32,886 nt of DNA, taken from NCBI GenBank assembly GCA_030262715.1, contig JAJSZR010000011.1, positions 1 through 32,886 of the forward strand, read 5' to 3'. Source of the DNA: Deltaproteobacteria bacterium (GTDB taxonomy: Bacteria > Desulfobacterota > Dissulfuribacteria > Dissulfuribacterales > UBA3076). Numbering within the stretch: the first letter of the stretch is position 1; every line of letters begins with the position of its first letter. The translations under genes were made by a program, and so were the position numbers. The notes below the pieces were generated by a model. That model made no database searches. It saw only the letters and a list, made by a program, of their open reading frames with translations, and had not been told where the DNA came from. Below are positions 1 to 8,144 of this stretch, in pieces.

Positions 1-111
1 TGCTTTAGACTCGTCCGTAGCAGTATCGAAAGCCTACAAGCCGTTGGGTCAATGATCAAGTTGCACTGTAAAGAAAATCGTATGAACATCGATGTGATAG
101 AAACTATTTAA
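1..111 (+). CDS. 3' end of an unidentified gene (partial)
   Basis: Frame 1 is open from the first base to a TAA at 109-111, giving 36 residues that end in NIDVIETI. The fragment is too short to assign. The alternating hydrophobic and charged pattern would suit the last helix and strand of a small alpha/beta domain, but that is only an impression. It has the same orientation as the polysaccharide genes that follow, separated by a short AT-rich gap, so it may be the previous gene of that locus. The true start lies upstream of the window. Confidence 0.4.
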   Translation, partial: CFRLVRSSIESLQAVGSMIKLHCKENRMNIDVIETI

Positions 112-164
112 ATAAATTGTAGAAACACGCGCAATATAATAATATTTTGTAATTGGTGAAAAAC

Positions 165-269
165 GTGGTGCAAAAAGTGATTATGGATGCCCCGGATGAC
201 TTTTACAGACTTTTTGAAAAACAGGCTGTATCCAAGTGGATGACTCAGTTCAAGGCGGTGCTGTCATGA
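165..269 (+). CDS. possible short ORF coupled to the glycosyltransferase
   Basis: A 34-codon frame can be read from a GTG at 165 (or GTG 168, or TTG/GTG at 153/156) after an in-frame stop at 150-152. It ends with a TGA at 267-269 that overlaps the ATG at 266 of the next gene in an ATGA arrangement, as is usual for translational coupling. The peptide contains DDFYRLFEKQAVSKW and is soluble and unrecognised. No strong ribosome binding site is seen. It could be a genuine small gene, the end of a decayed upstream gene, or chance; the overlap is the only real support. Confidence 0.3.
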   Translation: MVQKVIMDAPDDFYRLFEKQAVSKWMTQFKAVLS

Positions 270-1420
270 AACTCTTAAACAAGATAGCATGGAAGGTTTT
301 TCTGAGCACAAGGGGGAAGAGAAAAGAAAGCAGAAAATCGGTCAATAAACTTGACCCTAACGAAATCAGAAATGTATTGGCAATTTCCTCAACTGCTATA
401 GGAGACGCCCTGCTCTCCACATCGGCAGTGAGGGCCACACGCTGCATTCTACCAAATGCATCCATAGATTACATGGTCAGGGAAAAGTTCTCCGTACTTT
501 TTGAAAATAATCCTGATATCAGGGCAATAGTTCCTTATTACAGGAAATACAAAAGGTTATTTTCCCTCTTTAAAAGAATCAAGTCAGGAAACTACAACCT
601 GTGTCTGGTATTTCATGACAGTGATCCCTGCCCTGTTCAGGCCGCCTACATGGCCCGGATTCCTTTTATTGCCCGTATTGGTCGCAAGGATGAAACTGTG
701 GCCCCGTTTCTTAATGTAAGGATCCCATACAGAGATGAAGCACATGTAATAGAGCAAAAATTCGACGTGTTGCGCACACTTTTCAAGGTAAAACTTGATT
801 CCCCCCAGGACAAGCAGATGGTATTGCCTGTAGCGGTTGAAGAGGCCGAAACATTCTGGGATGATCTGCTTAACGGCCTGGGATGCAACTATGCAAAAAA
901 CAAAAGGATAGGATTCCAGATATCTGCCTCAAGACCATTCAAGGCTTGGCCACAGAGACACTTCTCAGAACTTGGAAAGAGACTCCTGGCTGATTTGGAA
1001 GATGTCAATATCATTCTGTTCGGGGGACCTGGAGATGAAAAGATTGGCAAGAAGATAGCCAAAGGGATAGCCACTGACTCCGGTCAAAAACCCAGAATAA
1101 TCAACCTTGCAGGGCGCCTGCCCTTAAAAAAGCTACCTGCTGCACTTAGGGGGCTGGATCTCTTTATAACTAACGATACAGGCCCTTTTCATATTGCAGT
1201 GGCACTAAAGATCCCTACAATATCTCTTTTTGTACCCACTCCTGTACGTCATACAGGGCCATACCAGGACCTTGAAATCCACAAAGTCATAAGGAAGCCA
1301 AAACCATGCTCGCCTTGTCTGCAAAAATATTGTAATGATCCGAACTGCATGTCCCTAATCAGTGTTGAAGAGGTATATCAGGCAGTAAAAACCAGTTTAA
1401 GCCAAAGAGTTTTTCTTTAG
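266..1420 (+). CDS. GT9 family glycosyltransferase (ADP-heptose:LPS heptosyltransferase type)
   Basis: This is a GT9-type glycosyltransferase, a family that transfers heptose or related sugars from an ADP-sugar onto the LPS inner core at the cytoplasmic face of the inner membrane. The N-terminal Rossmann part carries the typical IGDALLSTSAVRA motif. The C-terminal domain carries NDTGPFHIA near residue 303, followed by the family's loop with TPVRHTGPY and a Cys cluster (CSPCLQKYCNDPNC) near the C-terminus. Length is about 384 residues, normal for the family. I choose the ATG at 266, which overlaps the preceding short frame as ATGA and gives the expected N-terminus; the frame itself can be extended to 236. 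It heads a plus-strand run with an LPS kinase and an O-antigen ligase, which fits core or capsule assembly. The exact sugar cannot be read from the sequence. Confidence 0.88.
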   Translation: MKLLNKIAWKVFLSTRGKRKESRKSVNKLDPNEIRNVLAISSTAIGDALLSTSAVRATRCILPNASIDYMVREKFSVLFENNPDIRAIVPYYRKYKRLFSLFKRIKSGNYNLCLVFHDSDPCPVQAAYMARIPFIARIGRKDETVAPFLNVRIPYRDEAHVIEQKFDVLRTLFKVKLDSPQDKQMVLPVAVEEAETFWDDLLNGLGCNYAKNKRIGFQISASRPFKAWPQRHFSELGKRLLADLEDVNIILFGGPGDEKIGKKIAKGIATDSGQKPRIINLAGRLPLKKLPAALRGLDLFITNDTGPFHIAVALKIPTISLFVPTPVRHTGPYQDLEIHKVIRKPKPCSPCLQKYCNDPNCMSLISVEEVYQAVKTSLSQRVFL

Positions 1421-1440
1421 AGATAAAAACTAAGAACAAA

Positions 1441-1521
1441 ATGGCCAAAATTCTCTATGCATATCCAGAACCTTTGCCATCACAAAAAGCCCGGGCCTTG
1501 TCCGCTGCCAATGCATCCTAA
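1441..1521 (+). pseudogene. N-terminal remnant of a GT4-type glycosyltransferase
   Basis: Starting at the ATG at 1441, a 26-codon frame reads MAKILYAYPEPLPSQKARAL and then runs to a TAA at 1519-1521. This is the kind of first strand and loop seen at the start of GT4 glycosyltransferases (KILY, short loop, PLP, K-A-R). The rest of that enzyme is absent and the frame overlaps the start of the tandem kinase ORF in another frame. I read it as the scar of a deletion that removed a glycosyltransferase gene between the GT9 gene and the kinase. The match rests on recall of the family pattern over about 20 residues, so it stays tentative. Confidence 0.4.
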
Positions 1522-3067
1522 TGCTAAAGGCCGGGATGCCTTTAACGCTGACTTTGATCTTGAAAAGCTGTTGAGTTCAAACGAAACATTGCTTGTCAAG
1601 GAAGCGGCGAGAAGGAGGGTTTATTGCAATGGAGATCTTTTCATAAAGGTTTTTCTGCTGAAGCCGTCTTTTTTGAGACTTCGTGATCCTGGAAAAAAGG
1701 AATGGACACTTGCCAAGGCATTACATCAGCACGGGCTAACTGCCCCTCCGCTGGCTCACGGTTTGTCAAAAGGGCTAAGCTATTTTGTGACCCAAAAAGT
1801 AATTGGCCAGGACCTTGAGTCTTTTTTGGCATCAACTTGGCCTAATCTGCAACTCAAGGAAAAACGTGAGATTATTTACGCTTTTTATCAGTTGATAACC
1901 GGACTTTCAGATGCCGGAGTTTTCCAGCCTGACTTCCACTTAAACAACGTCTTCTTTGACAGAAGCAGAGAACGATTTGTACTCTTAGACCTGCACAGGG
2001 CCAGATTGTTTGACAGACCATTGAATACTAGGGAGCGGATGGACCAACTTTCCTATATCATGCCTCCTCTGTGGGATAAGATAAGAAAGCGAGAAATCCT
2101 GGAGTTCACAAGCCTTTTATCCCAAAAGTGGCCTGAACTAAAAAGCAGAAAGCAGCGCTACGGGATTCAAGAAAGAGCACTTAAGCGGATGAGGCGACAT
2201 TGGGACAAGAAGGGAGCTAGAAAGATACTCAAAAAAACCATTAAGACCAGGCATGATAAAATTGTCATATTAAGGTCTGAACAGTGCCCTGAACACTTAT
2301 TAAACGTGTTGCTCTTCTTTATAAAACATCCTAAAAAATTCCAGAGCCCGGAGAACATCCTGAAAAATTCCAGGCACACGCTCTGTCTCAAGATCAGCGC
2401 AAAATCAACAAAATATTTCCTGAAGGCATATAGAAGCTCTGGTAACTTGAAGTCCATATCCTATCTCTTCAAGACCCCCAGGGTGCTTCGTGCATGGCAT
2501 ATCTCCTGGAATCTCCTCTTGCGCCATATATCAACACCCCTCCCGCTGGTTGCAATCCACACAGGGAATCCCTGGAAGAGTATCTACGGAGCAATGCTAT
2601 CGCCATGGATTGAGGCAGGAGATGCAAATATAAACCTTATAAAGGAGACACTCAAGCAGCGCAAACAAGGGGACAGGCTGATAAAGGACCTGGCATATTT
2701 CCTGTGGCAGATGCATGAAAAGGGTGTATTTCATGGAGACTGCAAAATATCAAATTTCTATTTCGACCCATCAAGTCCTGCAACATTTAAAATTTTTGAT
2801 CTTGATAAAACAAAAATAAAAAGACAGTTGTCAGATAGAGAAAGGCTATCAGACCTGATCAATCTCTGTGCCTCCCTTGAATGGTGGAGAGTCCGTGATA
2901 AGCTGACAGAACAAATTTTTGAATACTATACAAGAAGATGTATTAACTGGACAGGAAGACAGGATCTGCTTCATTTGCTTGAAACTAAAGTGACAGAGAA
3001 GATTTACAAAAGGAGACTCAGGATAGATCAGGAAACAGCAAAAGGACCAAGGCTATATGATTTTTGA
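1457..3067 (+). CDS. tandem two-domain LPS kinase-like protein (Kdo/WaaP superfamily)
   Basis: The 536-residue frame contains two copies of the LPS kinase (Kdo kinase/WaaP) fold, a eukaryotic-kinase-like fold that phosphorylates inner-core sugars. Domain 1 spans roughly residues 45-200, with the catalytic loop QPDFHLNN at 157-164 and VLLDLHRA as the metal-binding DxD-like segment. Domain 2 spans roughly 300-480, with VFHGDCKISN (His at 426) and KIFDLDKT. Family members normally have one domain of 230-300 residues, so this is a duplication or fusion. Both catalytic loops keep Asp and Asn, so both halves may be active; domain 1 has Gln-Pro-Asp where His-x-Asp is more usual. The start is uncertain: 1457 has no clear ribosome binding site and the ATG at 1511 leads more naturally into the fold. 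Its 3' end overlaps the ligase gene by 11 bp. Confidence 0.8.
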   Translation: MHIQNLCHHKKPGPCPLPMHPNAKGRDAFNADFDLEKLLSSNETLLVKEAARRRVYCNGDLFIKVFLLKPSFLRLRDPGKKEWTLAKALHQHGLTAPPLAHGLSKGLSYFVTQKVIGQDLESFLASTWPNLQLKEKREIIYAFYQLITGLSDAGVFQPDFHLNNVFFDRSRERFVLLDLHRARLFDRPLNTRERMDQLSYIMPPLWDKIRKREILEFTSLLSQKWPELKSRKQRYGIQERALKRMRRHWDKKGARKILKKTIKTRHDKIVILRSEQCPEHLLNVLLFFIKHPKKFQSPENILKNSRHTLCLKISAKSTKYFLKAYRSSGNLKSISYLFKTPRVLRAWHISWNLLLRHISTPLPLVAIHTGNPWKSIYGAMLSPWIEAGDANINLIKETLKQRKQGDRLIKDLAYFLWQMHEKGVFHGDCKISNFYFDPSSPATFKIFDLDKTKIKRQLSDRERLSDLINLCASLEWWRVRDKLTEQIFEYYTRRCINWTGRQDLLHLLETKVTEKIYKRRLRIDQETAKGPRLYDF

Positions 3068-4400
3068 TACCATAAAGAAAGCAGAACCTCAAGAAAGGCT
3101 TGCCTTTTTTTTTATTGGAATCCTTTTGTCAGTAGTCGCCTTGGATATTGGCTCAGTATTTCGTCAAATTCCAAGCGTCATATTGATAATTATATGCAAT
3201 TACCGTTTTATTAAGAATAAAAATTATTTAAATGCTTACTCATGTTTACCCAAAGAAAGCTGGCTGCTTTGGATTTCCTTGATTCTCTTAGTCACTTTTT
3301 CAGCAATTTCTGTGAGTTATTCATTTACTTCTTATTCAATCAAAAACTTTATAGATTCCTTGATATATATATTACTCTTTACTTTTCTTAGTGTCTTTAT
3401 CAGTAAATATTTGACTATATGGCAAACAATTTTAGTTATTAAAAGAGTAAATTTATTATTTCTTATTGTTTATTTCTTTCTCATATTACAATGGATATTA
3501 ATGCCTCATAGACCTGTCTTCTGCAAACTTCCTACCTTAGATGGCATATCCTATCAAGATATATTTTTTTTATTTTCATATACAAACAATTTCTTTGTTA
3601 GTATATTAGATACTAGTATTTATGTGTTGTTTTTTATATGTCTTTTTTTTATAACATTGATTACAACTAAACCTACAAAAACTGACATCGTCATGTTCGC
3701 AGCAAATATGGCCGTCCTTATTTCCACCACCAAGCGAGGTGGAATGCTCGCCGTATTTTCAGGCTTTATTCTGGCGCCCTTGCTAACCAAATGCACTTAT
3801 CGCTATTTCACCGCAATATGTCTTTGTATATGTATTGCTCTTTCCTGTCTTTTTTTTACAGGAGCCGGTAAACACTTTGTCAGAGAAAACTGGGGCCTTA
3901 TAATGAATGGAAATATCAAGCAGGCATGGGATGAAAGAGGATCTATACCTTCACGTATTTATACATATATGGCCTATAGCAAACAAGTACTCAAACAGCC
4001 TTTCAAGGGAGTAGGATTTGGGTGTAAAAACATAAAATATGCACTGCCGGATGTGGAAAAACAGGCAGGACTATGTCATGGACACAATACCCTGCTTAAT
4101 TATGCCCTTGAGATAGGTATTCAGGGAGCGATTTTTTTGCTGGCAGTAATTCTCAGTCAAGCCAGAATCCTCTGGCTTGCCCTTAAAAAAACCGAATTTA
4201 ATAAACAATACCACATATTCCTGGTTACATCAATGCTCTTCATGGTGATGTTTTGGATATCAAATACGTTTGATGATGCGTTCAGACATCAAACCGCTTG
4301 CTACTACTGGTTAATTACTGCGCTAATAACCGGATTTTCCATGCGAGTTTTATCAGACAATGGCTACAAAACAAATGGGCAAGATTCTCTATTTATGTAA
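3057..4400 (+). CDS. O-antigen ligase / polymerase (WaaL-Wzy type) membrane protein
   Basis: This is a 447-residue polytopic inner-membrane protein with about ten or more hydrophobic segments. A large hydrophilic loop near residues 300-350 carries GVGFG and then GHNTLLNYALEIG (His-Asn at 343-344), the hallmark of the Wzy_C/O-antigen ligase family. Such enzymes join or polymerise undecaprenyl-linked glycans at the periplasmic face. WaaL and Wzy cannot be separated by sequence alone; the position beside core transferases and kinases favours a ligase. The gene is markedly richer in A and T than its neighbours, as is common for this family and often linked to horizontal exchange. Its ATG lies inside the end of the kinase gene, and it overlaps the following gene by up to 41 bp, so the three genes are probably co-transcribed. 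Confidence 0.82.
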   Translation: MIFDTIKKAEPQERLAFFFIGILLSVVALDIGSVFRQIPSVILIIICNYRFIKNKNYLNAYSCLPKESWLLWISLILLVTFSAISVSYSFTSYSIKNFIDSLIYILLFTFLSVFISKYLTIWQTILVIKRVNLLFLIVYFFLILQWILMPHRPVFCKLPTLDGISYQDIFFLFSYTNNFFVSILDTSIYVLFFICLFFITLITTKPTKTDIVMFAANMAVLISTTKRGGMLAVFSGFILAPLLTKCTYRYFTAICLCICIALSCLFFTGAGKHFVRENWGLIMNGNIKQAWDERGSIPSRIYTYMAYSKQVLKQPFKGVGFGCKNIKYALPDVEKQAGLCHGHNTLLNYALEIGIQGAIFLLAVILSQARILWLALKKTEFNKQYHIFLVTSMLFMVMFWISNTFDDAFRHQTACYYWLITALITGFSMRVLSDNGYKTNGQDSLFM

Positions 4401-5718
4401 CAAGAAAAGGTTTGATTTTGTCCTTGGAAAATACCTTTCAGTTTACTTTGATCTCAAATTCATCACATCCATGCCTGAGATATATATATTCTTTAAAACA
4501 CAAGGTATTGATGATATTGAGACACTGTATTCTCCTCTGTCAAACATGAGATGCCGCCATCTAGAAGAAAATGAAGAGGCAATTAAAAGAATCTGTAATA
4601 ACGTTGATAGATTTGCGCTTTCGACCAGTGAACGTGAAAAAAATGCTTTTCGTAAGGCCGCTTCACACTATCTGGCAAAACTAACGGCTCTTATGCAGCT
4701 CAAAGCCTTCGACTTGGCCATAGCCTATGATCGTCCCCTTTTAGATATAGCATGCCTTGAAGAGGTATGCAGGGCTCTTGGAGTCAGTATTAGATTCATA
4801 GGAACGGGCTTTTTTAGAGGAGATACAATGGATTTTTCTGCCGAGCGCCTCGAATTGGACAATAATCTGTTGTGGGAGAAGCGCTTTGAGCGGTTTAAAG
4901 ACAGTCCTCAGCAGCCTGTGCCGAACATGCCTGAGCGACCTTTCATCATGCCTAATATCATCTCACCTTCAAAAATTGTTACATTACAAGCACGTCTAAG
5001 GTATTCAAAAAACCCATTTTTTCTAAAAATACATCCAGACATCAAGCCTGCTCGCAGCTTCTTCAGGACAATCATACACAGACATAGAAAATACAAATTC
5101 AGAAAACTCAAACCCCACGACATAGAAAAACTCAATATGCCTCTTGTTTTTATCCCGCTTCAAGGCAATGAGATATGCAGACAGGTGCGAAATCCATTGA
5201 ACATAGCAGACATGGAAGACTTGATCAGGAAAACATATAACGCTACAAAAATTTTCAGCAAGTTTATGAAAAGACCATTTAAAATAGTATCCAAAGAGCA
5301 CCCAAACAGACCTGGAGTAATAGAAAAGCAATTTAAGCTATCTCACCAGCATAATGTAACTTTTCTTTCTAATGTCAATCTGGATTCCCTTATAGATAAA
5401 GCATCCTTGATAGTCACCTTTAATTCGCTGGTTGGATTTGAGGCCTTACGGAAAGGAAAACCAGTAGTAACACTTGCCCCAACATTTTACTCTATGCCCG
5501 GCATGGCCTATTTGCCGTCATCCCTTGAGAGACTGCCAGATGTCATGAAACAAGCAATAGAACATGGTCCTGATCCCTACATAGTTGATAAATTTATTTA
5601 CATGCTTAAAGCTCACTTTCAGGTGGAAACTCCTGACTGCACCAGAAAAAAGATCAGTATTACAGCCTTACGCAACATAGCATGTCATATAGCACGGGAT
5701 ATTGGTCCCAAACACTGA
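4360..5718 (+). CDS. capsule/Kdo-type glycosyltransferase (Capsule_synth family)
   Basis: The C-terminal third has the pattern of the capsule polysaccharide biosynthesis family (KpsS/KpsC/LipB-like): KEHPNRPG, a strand-loop with NLDSLIDKASLIVTFNS, then FNSLVGFEALRKGKPVV at residue 354 onward and a tyrosine-rich loop YSMPGMAYL. In KpsS and KpsC this region binds CMP-Kdo. The N-terminal part (MGKILYLC and YDRPLLDIACLEEVCRAL) fits a GT-B fold. Length is 452 residues from the first ATG at 4360; the ATG at 4375 (MGKILYLC) is an equally good start. It is translationally coupled to the ligase gene. The acceptor is unknown. At its 3' end it overlaps a convergent GT4 gene by 34 bp. Confidence 0.72.
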   Translation: MATKQMGKILYLCNKKRFDFVLGKYLSVYFDLKFITSMPEIYIFFKTQGIDDIETLYSPLSNMRCRHLEENEEAIKRICNNVDRFALSTSEREKNAFRKAASHYLAKLTALMQLKAFDLAIAYDRPLLDIACLEEVCRALGVSIRFIGTGFFRGDTMDFSAERLELDNNLLWEKRFERFKDSPQQPVPNMPERPFIMPNIISPSKIVTLQARLRYSKNPFFLKIHPDIKPARSFFRTIIHRHRKYKFRKLKPHDIEKLNMPLVFIPLQGNEICRQVRNPLNIADMEDLIRKTYNATKIFSKFMKRPFKIVSKEHPNRPGVIEKQFKLSHQHNVTFLSNVNLDSLIDKASLIVTFNSLVGFEALRKGKPVVTLAPTFYSMPGMAYLPSSLERLPDVMKQAIEHGPDPYIVDKFIYMLKAHFQVETPDCTRKKISITALRNIACHIARDIGPKH

Positions 5719-6797
5719 AGCAACTCTTTGGTATGTCTGGCCCATTTGAACCGGCAGGCATGCTCATATGAAGACTCTCTAATGACACATTTTTCTTTTA
5801 ATGAAAGAGAGAAAAATGCCTCAAGTGCCTCAGTTATACTTCTATGGCATGGCCTTTCCACCACAAGCCAGTGGGCGACTTGTTCAACTATTTCCCCTGC
5901 CCCGTTTTGCCTGGTAGTAAGAGCAGGGGTTCCGCAGGCCATGGCCTCAAGAGTAGTATTGGCGAAAGGATCATACTGGGTGGGGAGTACAAAGAGGTCT
6001 GCCATGGCATATACTCGTTCTATATCTTTTACATATCCAAGCCACTTGATCTTTTGATCCAGGCCCATCATTTTTATTTTTTTCTTCAGGTTCCTGTTCC
6101 CCATCGACCCTGCCACTAACAATATAAAAGGCTGTTCTCTGAACTGGGCAAGAGCGGACAAGAGTTGGTTTAGACCCTTACGGCGCAGATCAGAGCCTGC
6201 AAAAACTAAGACTGTTGCATCATCTGAAATGCCCATTGATTTTTTTGTTAAAACCCGATCCTCTTGAGTCATTGGGCGAAACCGTTTAAGATTTACTCCA
6301 TTGTAAATAACTGTAACTTTCTCAGCACATTCGCTGTAGTAATGTTGCACCTGGCCTTTTACTAACTGTGAATTAGTTACAATGGCCTTGGCTTCTTTGA
6401 TTGCCTTGGCCTCCATCCAGAGAAGCAGCCTGTGTCTGGGCCTGAGGCGTCTGAACTTAGTACTTTTCTGATAACCCAGGTCCAGCCATGCGGCATGCAA
6501 CGGATCTGATATTCTAAGAACGTCTACCGGGGCCGCTCTTGAAAGGCCATAGCTCACTTCAAAATCGCCTGCTTTAAGGACCTGCCTGGCATTCAAAAAA
6601 AAACTCAAATTCTTAAGAATGCTCCCCCTTCCCCACACAGAGGCCCTGGAGAACGGCAGGTCCGGCAAAAGAGACTTGTCCGCCAATACTGTCACGTTAT
6701 GGCCCATCTCCGTCAACCAGGTACAAACGTTAGCACAGTAAGCTTCCGCACCTCCAAGCCCCAGTCCGCACTCTCTACGCACTACAGCTATTCTCAA
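5685..6797 (-). CDS. GT4 family glycosyltransferase (WaaG/RfaG-like)
   Basis: This is a retaining GT-B glycosyltransferase of 370 residues, about the usual size. The N-terminus MRIAVVRREC then GLGGAEAYCANV is the GT4 acceptor-domain start with a glycine-rich loop. The C-terminal domain begins with VFAGSDLRRKGLNQLLSAL, and the nucleotide-sugar site shows DPFANTTLEAMACGTPAL with the E-x7-E spacing. The N-terminus resembles LPS core glucosyltransferase WaaG, so a role in core oligosaccharide assembly is likely, given the LPS kinase gene directly upstream on the same strand (100-bp gap). The donor sugar is inferred only from that resemblance. Its last codons overlap the convergent capsule-type gene. 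Confidence 0.85.
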   Translation of the reverse strand: MRIAVVRRECGLGLGGAEAYCANVCTWLTEMGHNVTVLADKSLLPDLPFSRASVWGRGSILKNLSFFLNARQVLKAGDFEVSYGLSRAAPVDVLRISDPLHAAWLDLGYQKSTKFRRLRPRHRLLLWMEAKAIKEAKAIVTNSQLVKGQVQHYYSECAEKVTVIYNGVNLKRFRPMTQEDRVLTKKSMGISDDATVLVFAGSDLRRKGLNQLLSALAQFREQPFILLVAGSMGNRNLKKKIKMMGLDQKIKWLGYVKDIERVYAMADLFVLPTQYDPFANTTLEAMACGTPALTTRQNGAGEIVEQVAHWLVVERPCHRSITEALEAFFSLSLKEKCVIRESSYEHACRFKWARHTKELLQCLGPISRAI

Positions 6798-6897
6798 TGT
6801 TCTATCCTGACCTTTACCTATCTGTGCTTTTGCACTCCTTGCGGGCTTCCTTAGAATCTGTCACAAAATAACCGTCTATCTGACAGAGCTAAGCTTT

Positions 6898-7809
6898 TCA
6901 TGGTACGAAATATTTGCCTGCGCTCTTATCGTCCACTACGGTCATTCCAAATTTGATGCGTTTCTTTCTAGACCAGATTAACTGTTTGGCATCGCAAGCA
7001 AATCGGAAAGCACGGTTAAGTTCATCAACTGATTTTGAACATTCCTTGATAGTATGATATGCCCAAAAATCAAAAAGGCTATCATCATCAACCAATGATC
7101 CAAGCCAATTTCGATATAGATAGCCCAAATTAAAGGCTAGAATCTGAATACTCTTTTGCTCAAGATAATAGCAATACTCAAAATCAACCAGTCTGTCGTC
7201 ATATCTATCAATCATAGACAACATCATATTTGCTGGATGAAGATCAATGTGAAAAGCAGATGCCTCAAAAAGCGCTAAAAGGAGTTTCTTGGCCCTTTCA
7301 AGTGCAGCGATTTTTCTTGATTCGGTGATCGAATTCCCGCGAAGTTCATTAGCCAGTGTTGTGTGATCCCATAGTCCTTCAAGGATTATGATCTCCCGCA
7401 CCGGAAGACCGAACCACTTAATCTCTCCAAAGGCTAAGGTAGCTGGGCATGGTATAGACTTACGCTGTGCAAGAATCAGATTACGGCACTCTCCCCGTCC
7501 AAAACGATCCCCATACACCTTGTACGTTCTTCCCAGCACAGCTCGAATTCTCTCTTTCGCACGCGATATTTTAAAGGACTTAATGAACACGTCGTCTAAT
7601 CGAGATTCTTTGCTATAATGATACCGAATACAGCTTCTACGATTATCGTTCTTTATTATCTCTTTGTGTGCGATATCATAGGAAGCAAGTATATCCTCAG
7701 AAAGAGTTCTGACCAATGAAATATAGTCTTCCTTTGCTAGTTGCCAGATTACCTTTTTTTCTCTGGATCGGACCGCATATTCTAAAGGTAAAATGGATTT
7801 CTTGCGCAT
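6898..7809 (-). CDS. lipopolysaccharide core kinase (Kdo/WaaP family)
   Basis: The protein has 303 residues with the LPS-kinase version of the protein kinase fold. An invariant-Lys region DDVFIKSFKISRAKERIRA is followed by the hinge-like IIILEGLWDHTTLA, the catalytic loop FHIDLHPANMML (His187, Asp189, Asn194) and the metal-binding DFEYCYY. Enzymes of this family phosphorylate Kdo or heptose of the inner core on the cytoplasmic side. It is a single-domain protein, unlike the tandem version on the opposite strand at 1457-3067, so the locus carries three kinase domains. It probably forms a minus-strand unit with the GT4 gene downstream. Start ATG at 7809; no strong ribosome binding site. Confidence 0.8.
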   Translation of the reverse strand: MRKKSILPLEYAVRSREKKVIWQLAKEDYISLVRTLSEDILASYDIAHKEIIKNDNRRSCIRYHYSKESRLDDVFIKSFKISRAKERIRAVLGRTYKVYGDRFGRGECRNLILAQRKSIPCPATLAFGEIKWFGLPVREIIILEGLWDHTTLANELRGNSITESRKIAALERAKKLLLALFEASAFHIDLHPANMMLSMIDRYDDRLVDFEYCYYLEQKSIQILAFNLGYLYRNWLGSLVDDDSLFDFWAYHTIKECSKSVDELNRAFRFACDAKQLIWSRKKRIKFGMTVVDDKSAGKYFVP

Positions 7810-7900
7810 AAAAACTACTACGCTCCTTTTCGGTAGTCAGGGGCTTCGGTTGAAAAATAAAGTATAACTTTCCCAATGTTGATCCAATTCAATTCGGCCA

Positions 7901-8135
7901 TATTCTGAAGTGAACCTCTTTTGACTATAGTCGTGTTGGCTGGTCATCACTGGCTGACATTCTTCTCATTATTACTGCCCCAGGTCTGATACAGCTCCTG
8001 GTAAAGGGCGCTGCTCTCCATTAACTCCTCATGTGTCCCGCTGTCTACTATGCGACCCTGGTCGATAACTATGACCTGGTCCGCGTGGATGATGGTCGAA
8101 AGCCTGTGTACGGTGGTCCTGCCACTCATTCAAGG
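7901..8135. repeat. direct repeat, copy 1 (3' end of msbA and its trailer)
   Basis: This stretch matches 10208-10442 with an offset of 2307 bp. From 7901 to about 8112 only about three differences are seen; after that the copies diverge with a short deletion in this copy. The repeat covers about 46 bp of trailer behind msbA plus the last roughly 50 codons of msbA. It marks one edge of the rearranged block 7901-10207. Confidence 0.92.
7947..8129 (-). pseudogene. 3' fragment of msbA (duplicate)
   Basis: The frame encodes the last part of an ABC transporter nucleotide-binding domain: HRLSTIIHADQVIVIDQGR through SALYQELYQTW to NEKNVSQ. This is virtually identical to the C-terminus of the complete MsbA at 10254-12074, with one substitution (QTWG for QTWS). 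Only the H-loop and the tail remain; Walker A, signature and Walker B motifs and all membrane segments are missing, so it cannot be a transporter. It begins about 16 bp after the stop of the membrane protein gene at 8145, at the point where two pieces of DNA seem to have been joined. Confidence 0.88.
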
Positions 8136-8144
8136 AATAAGCAA

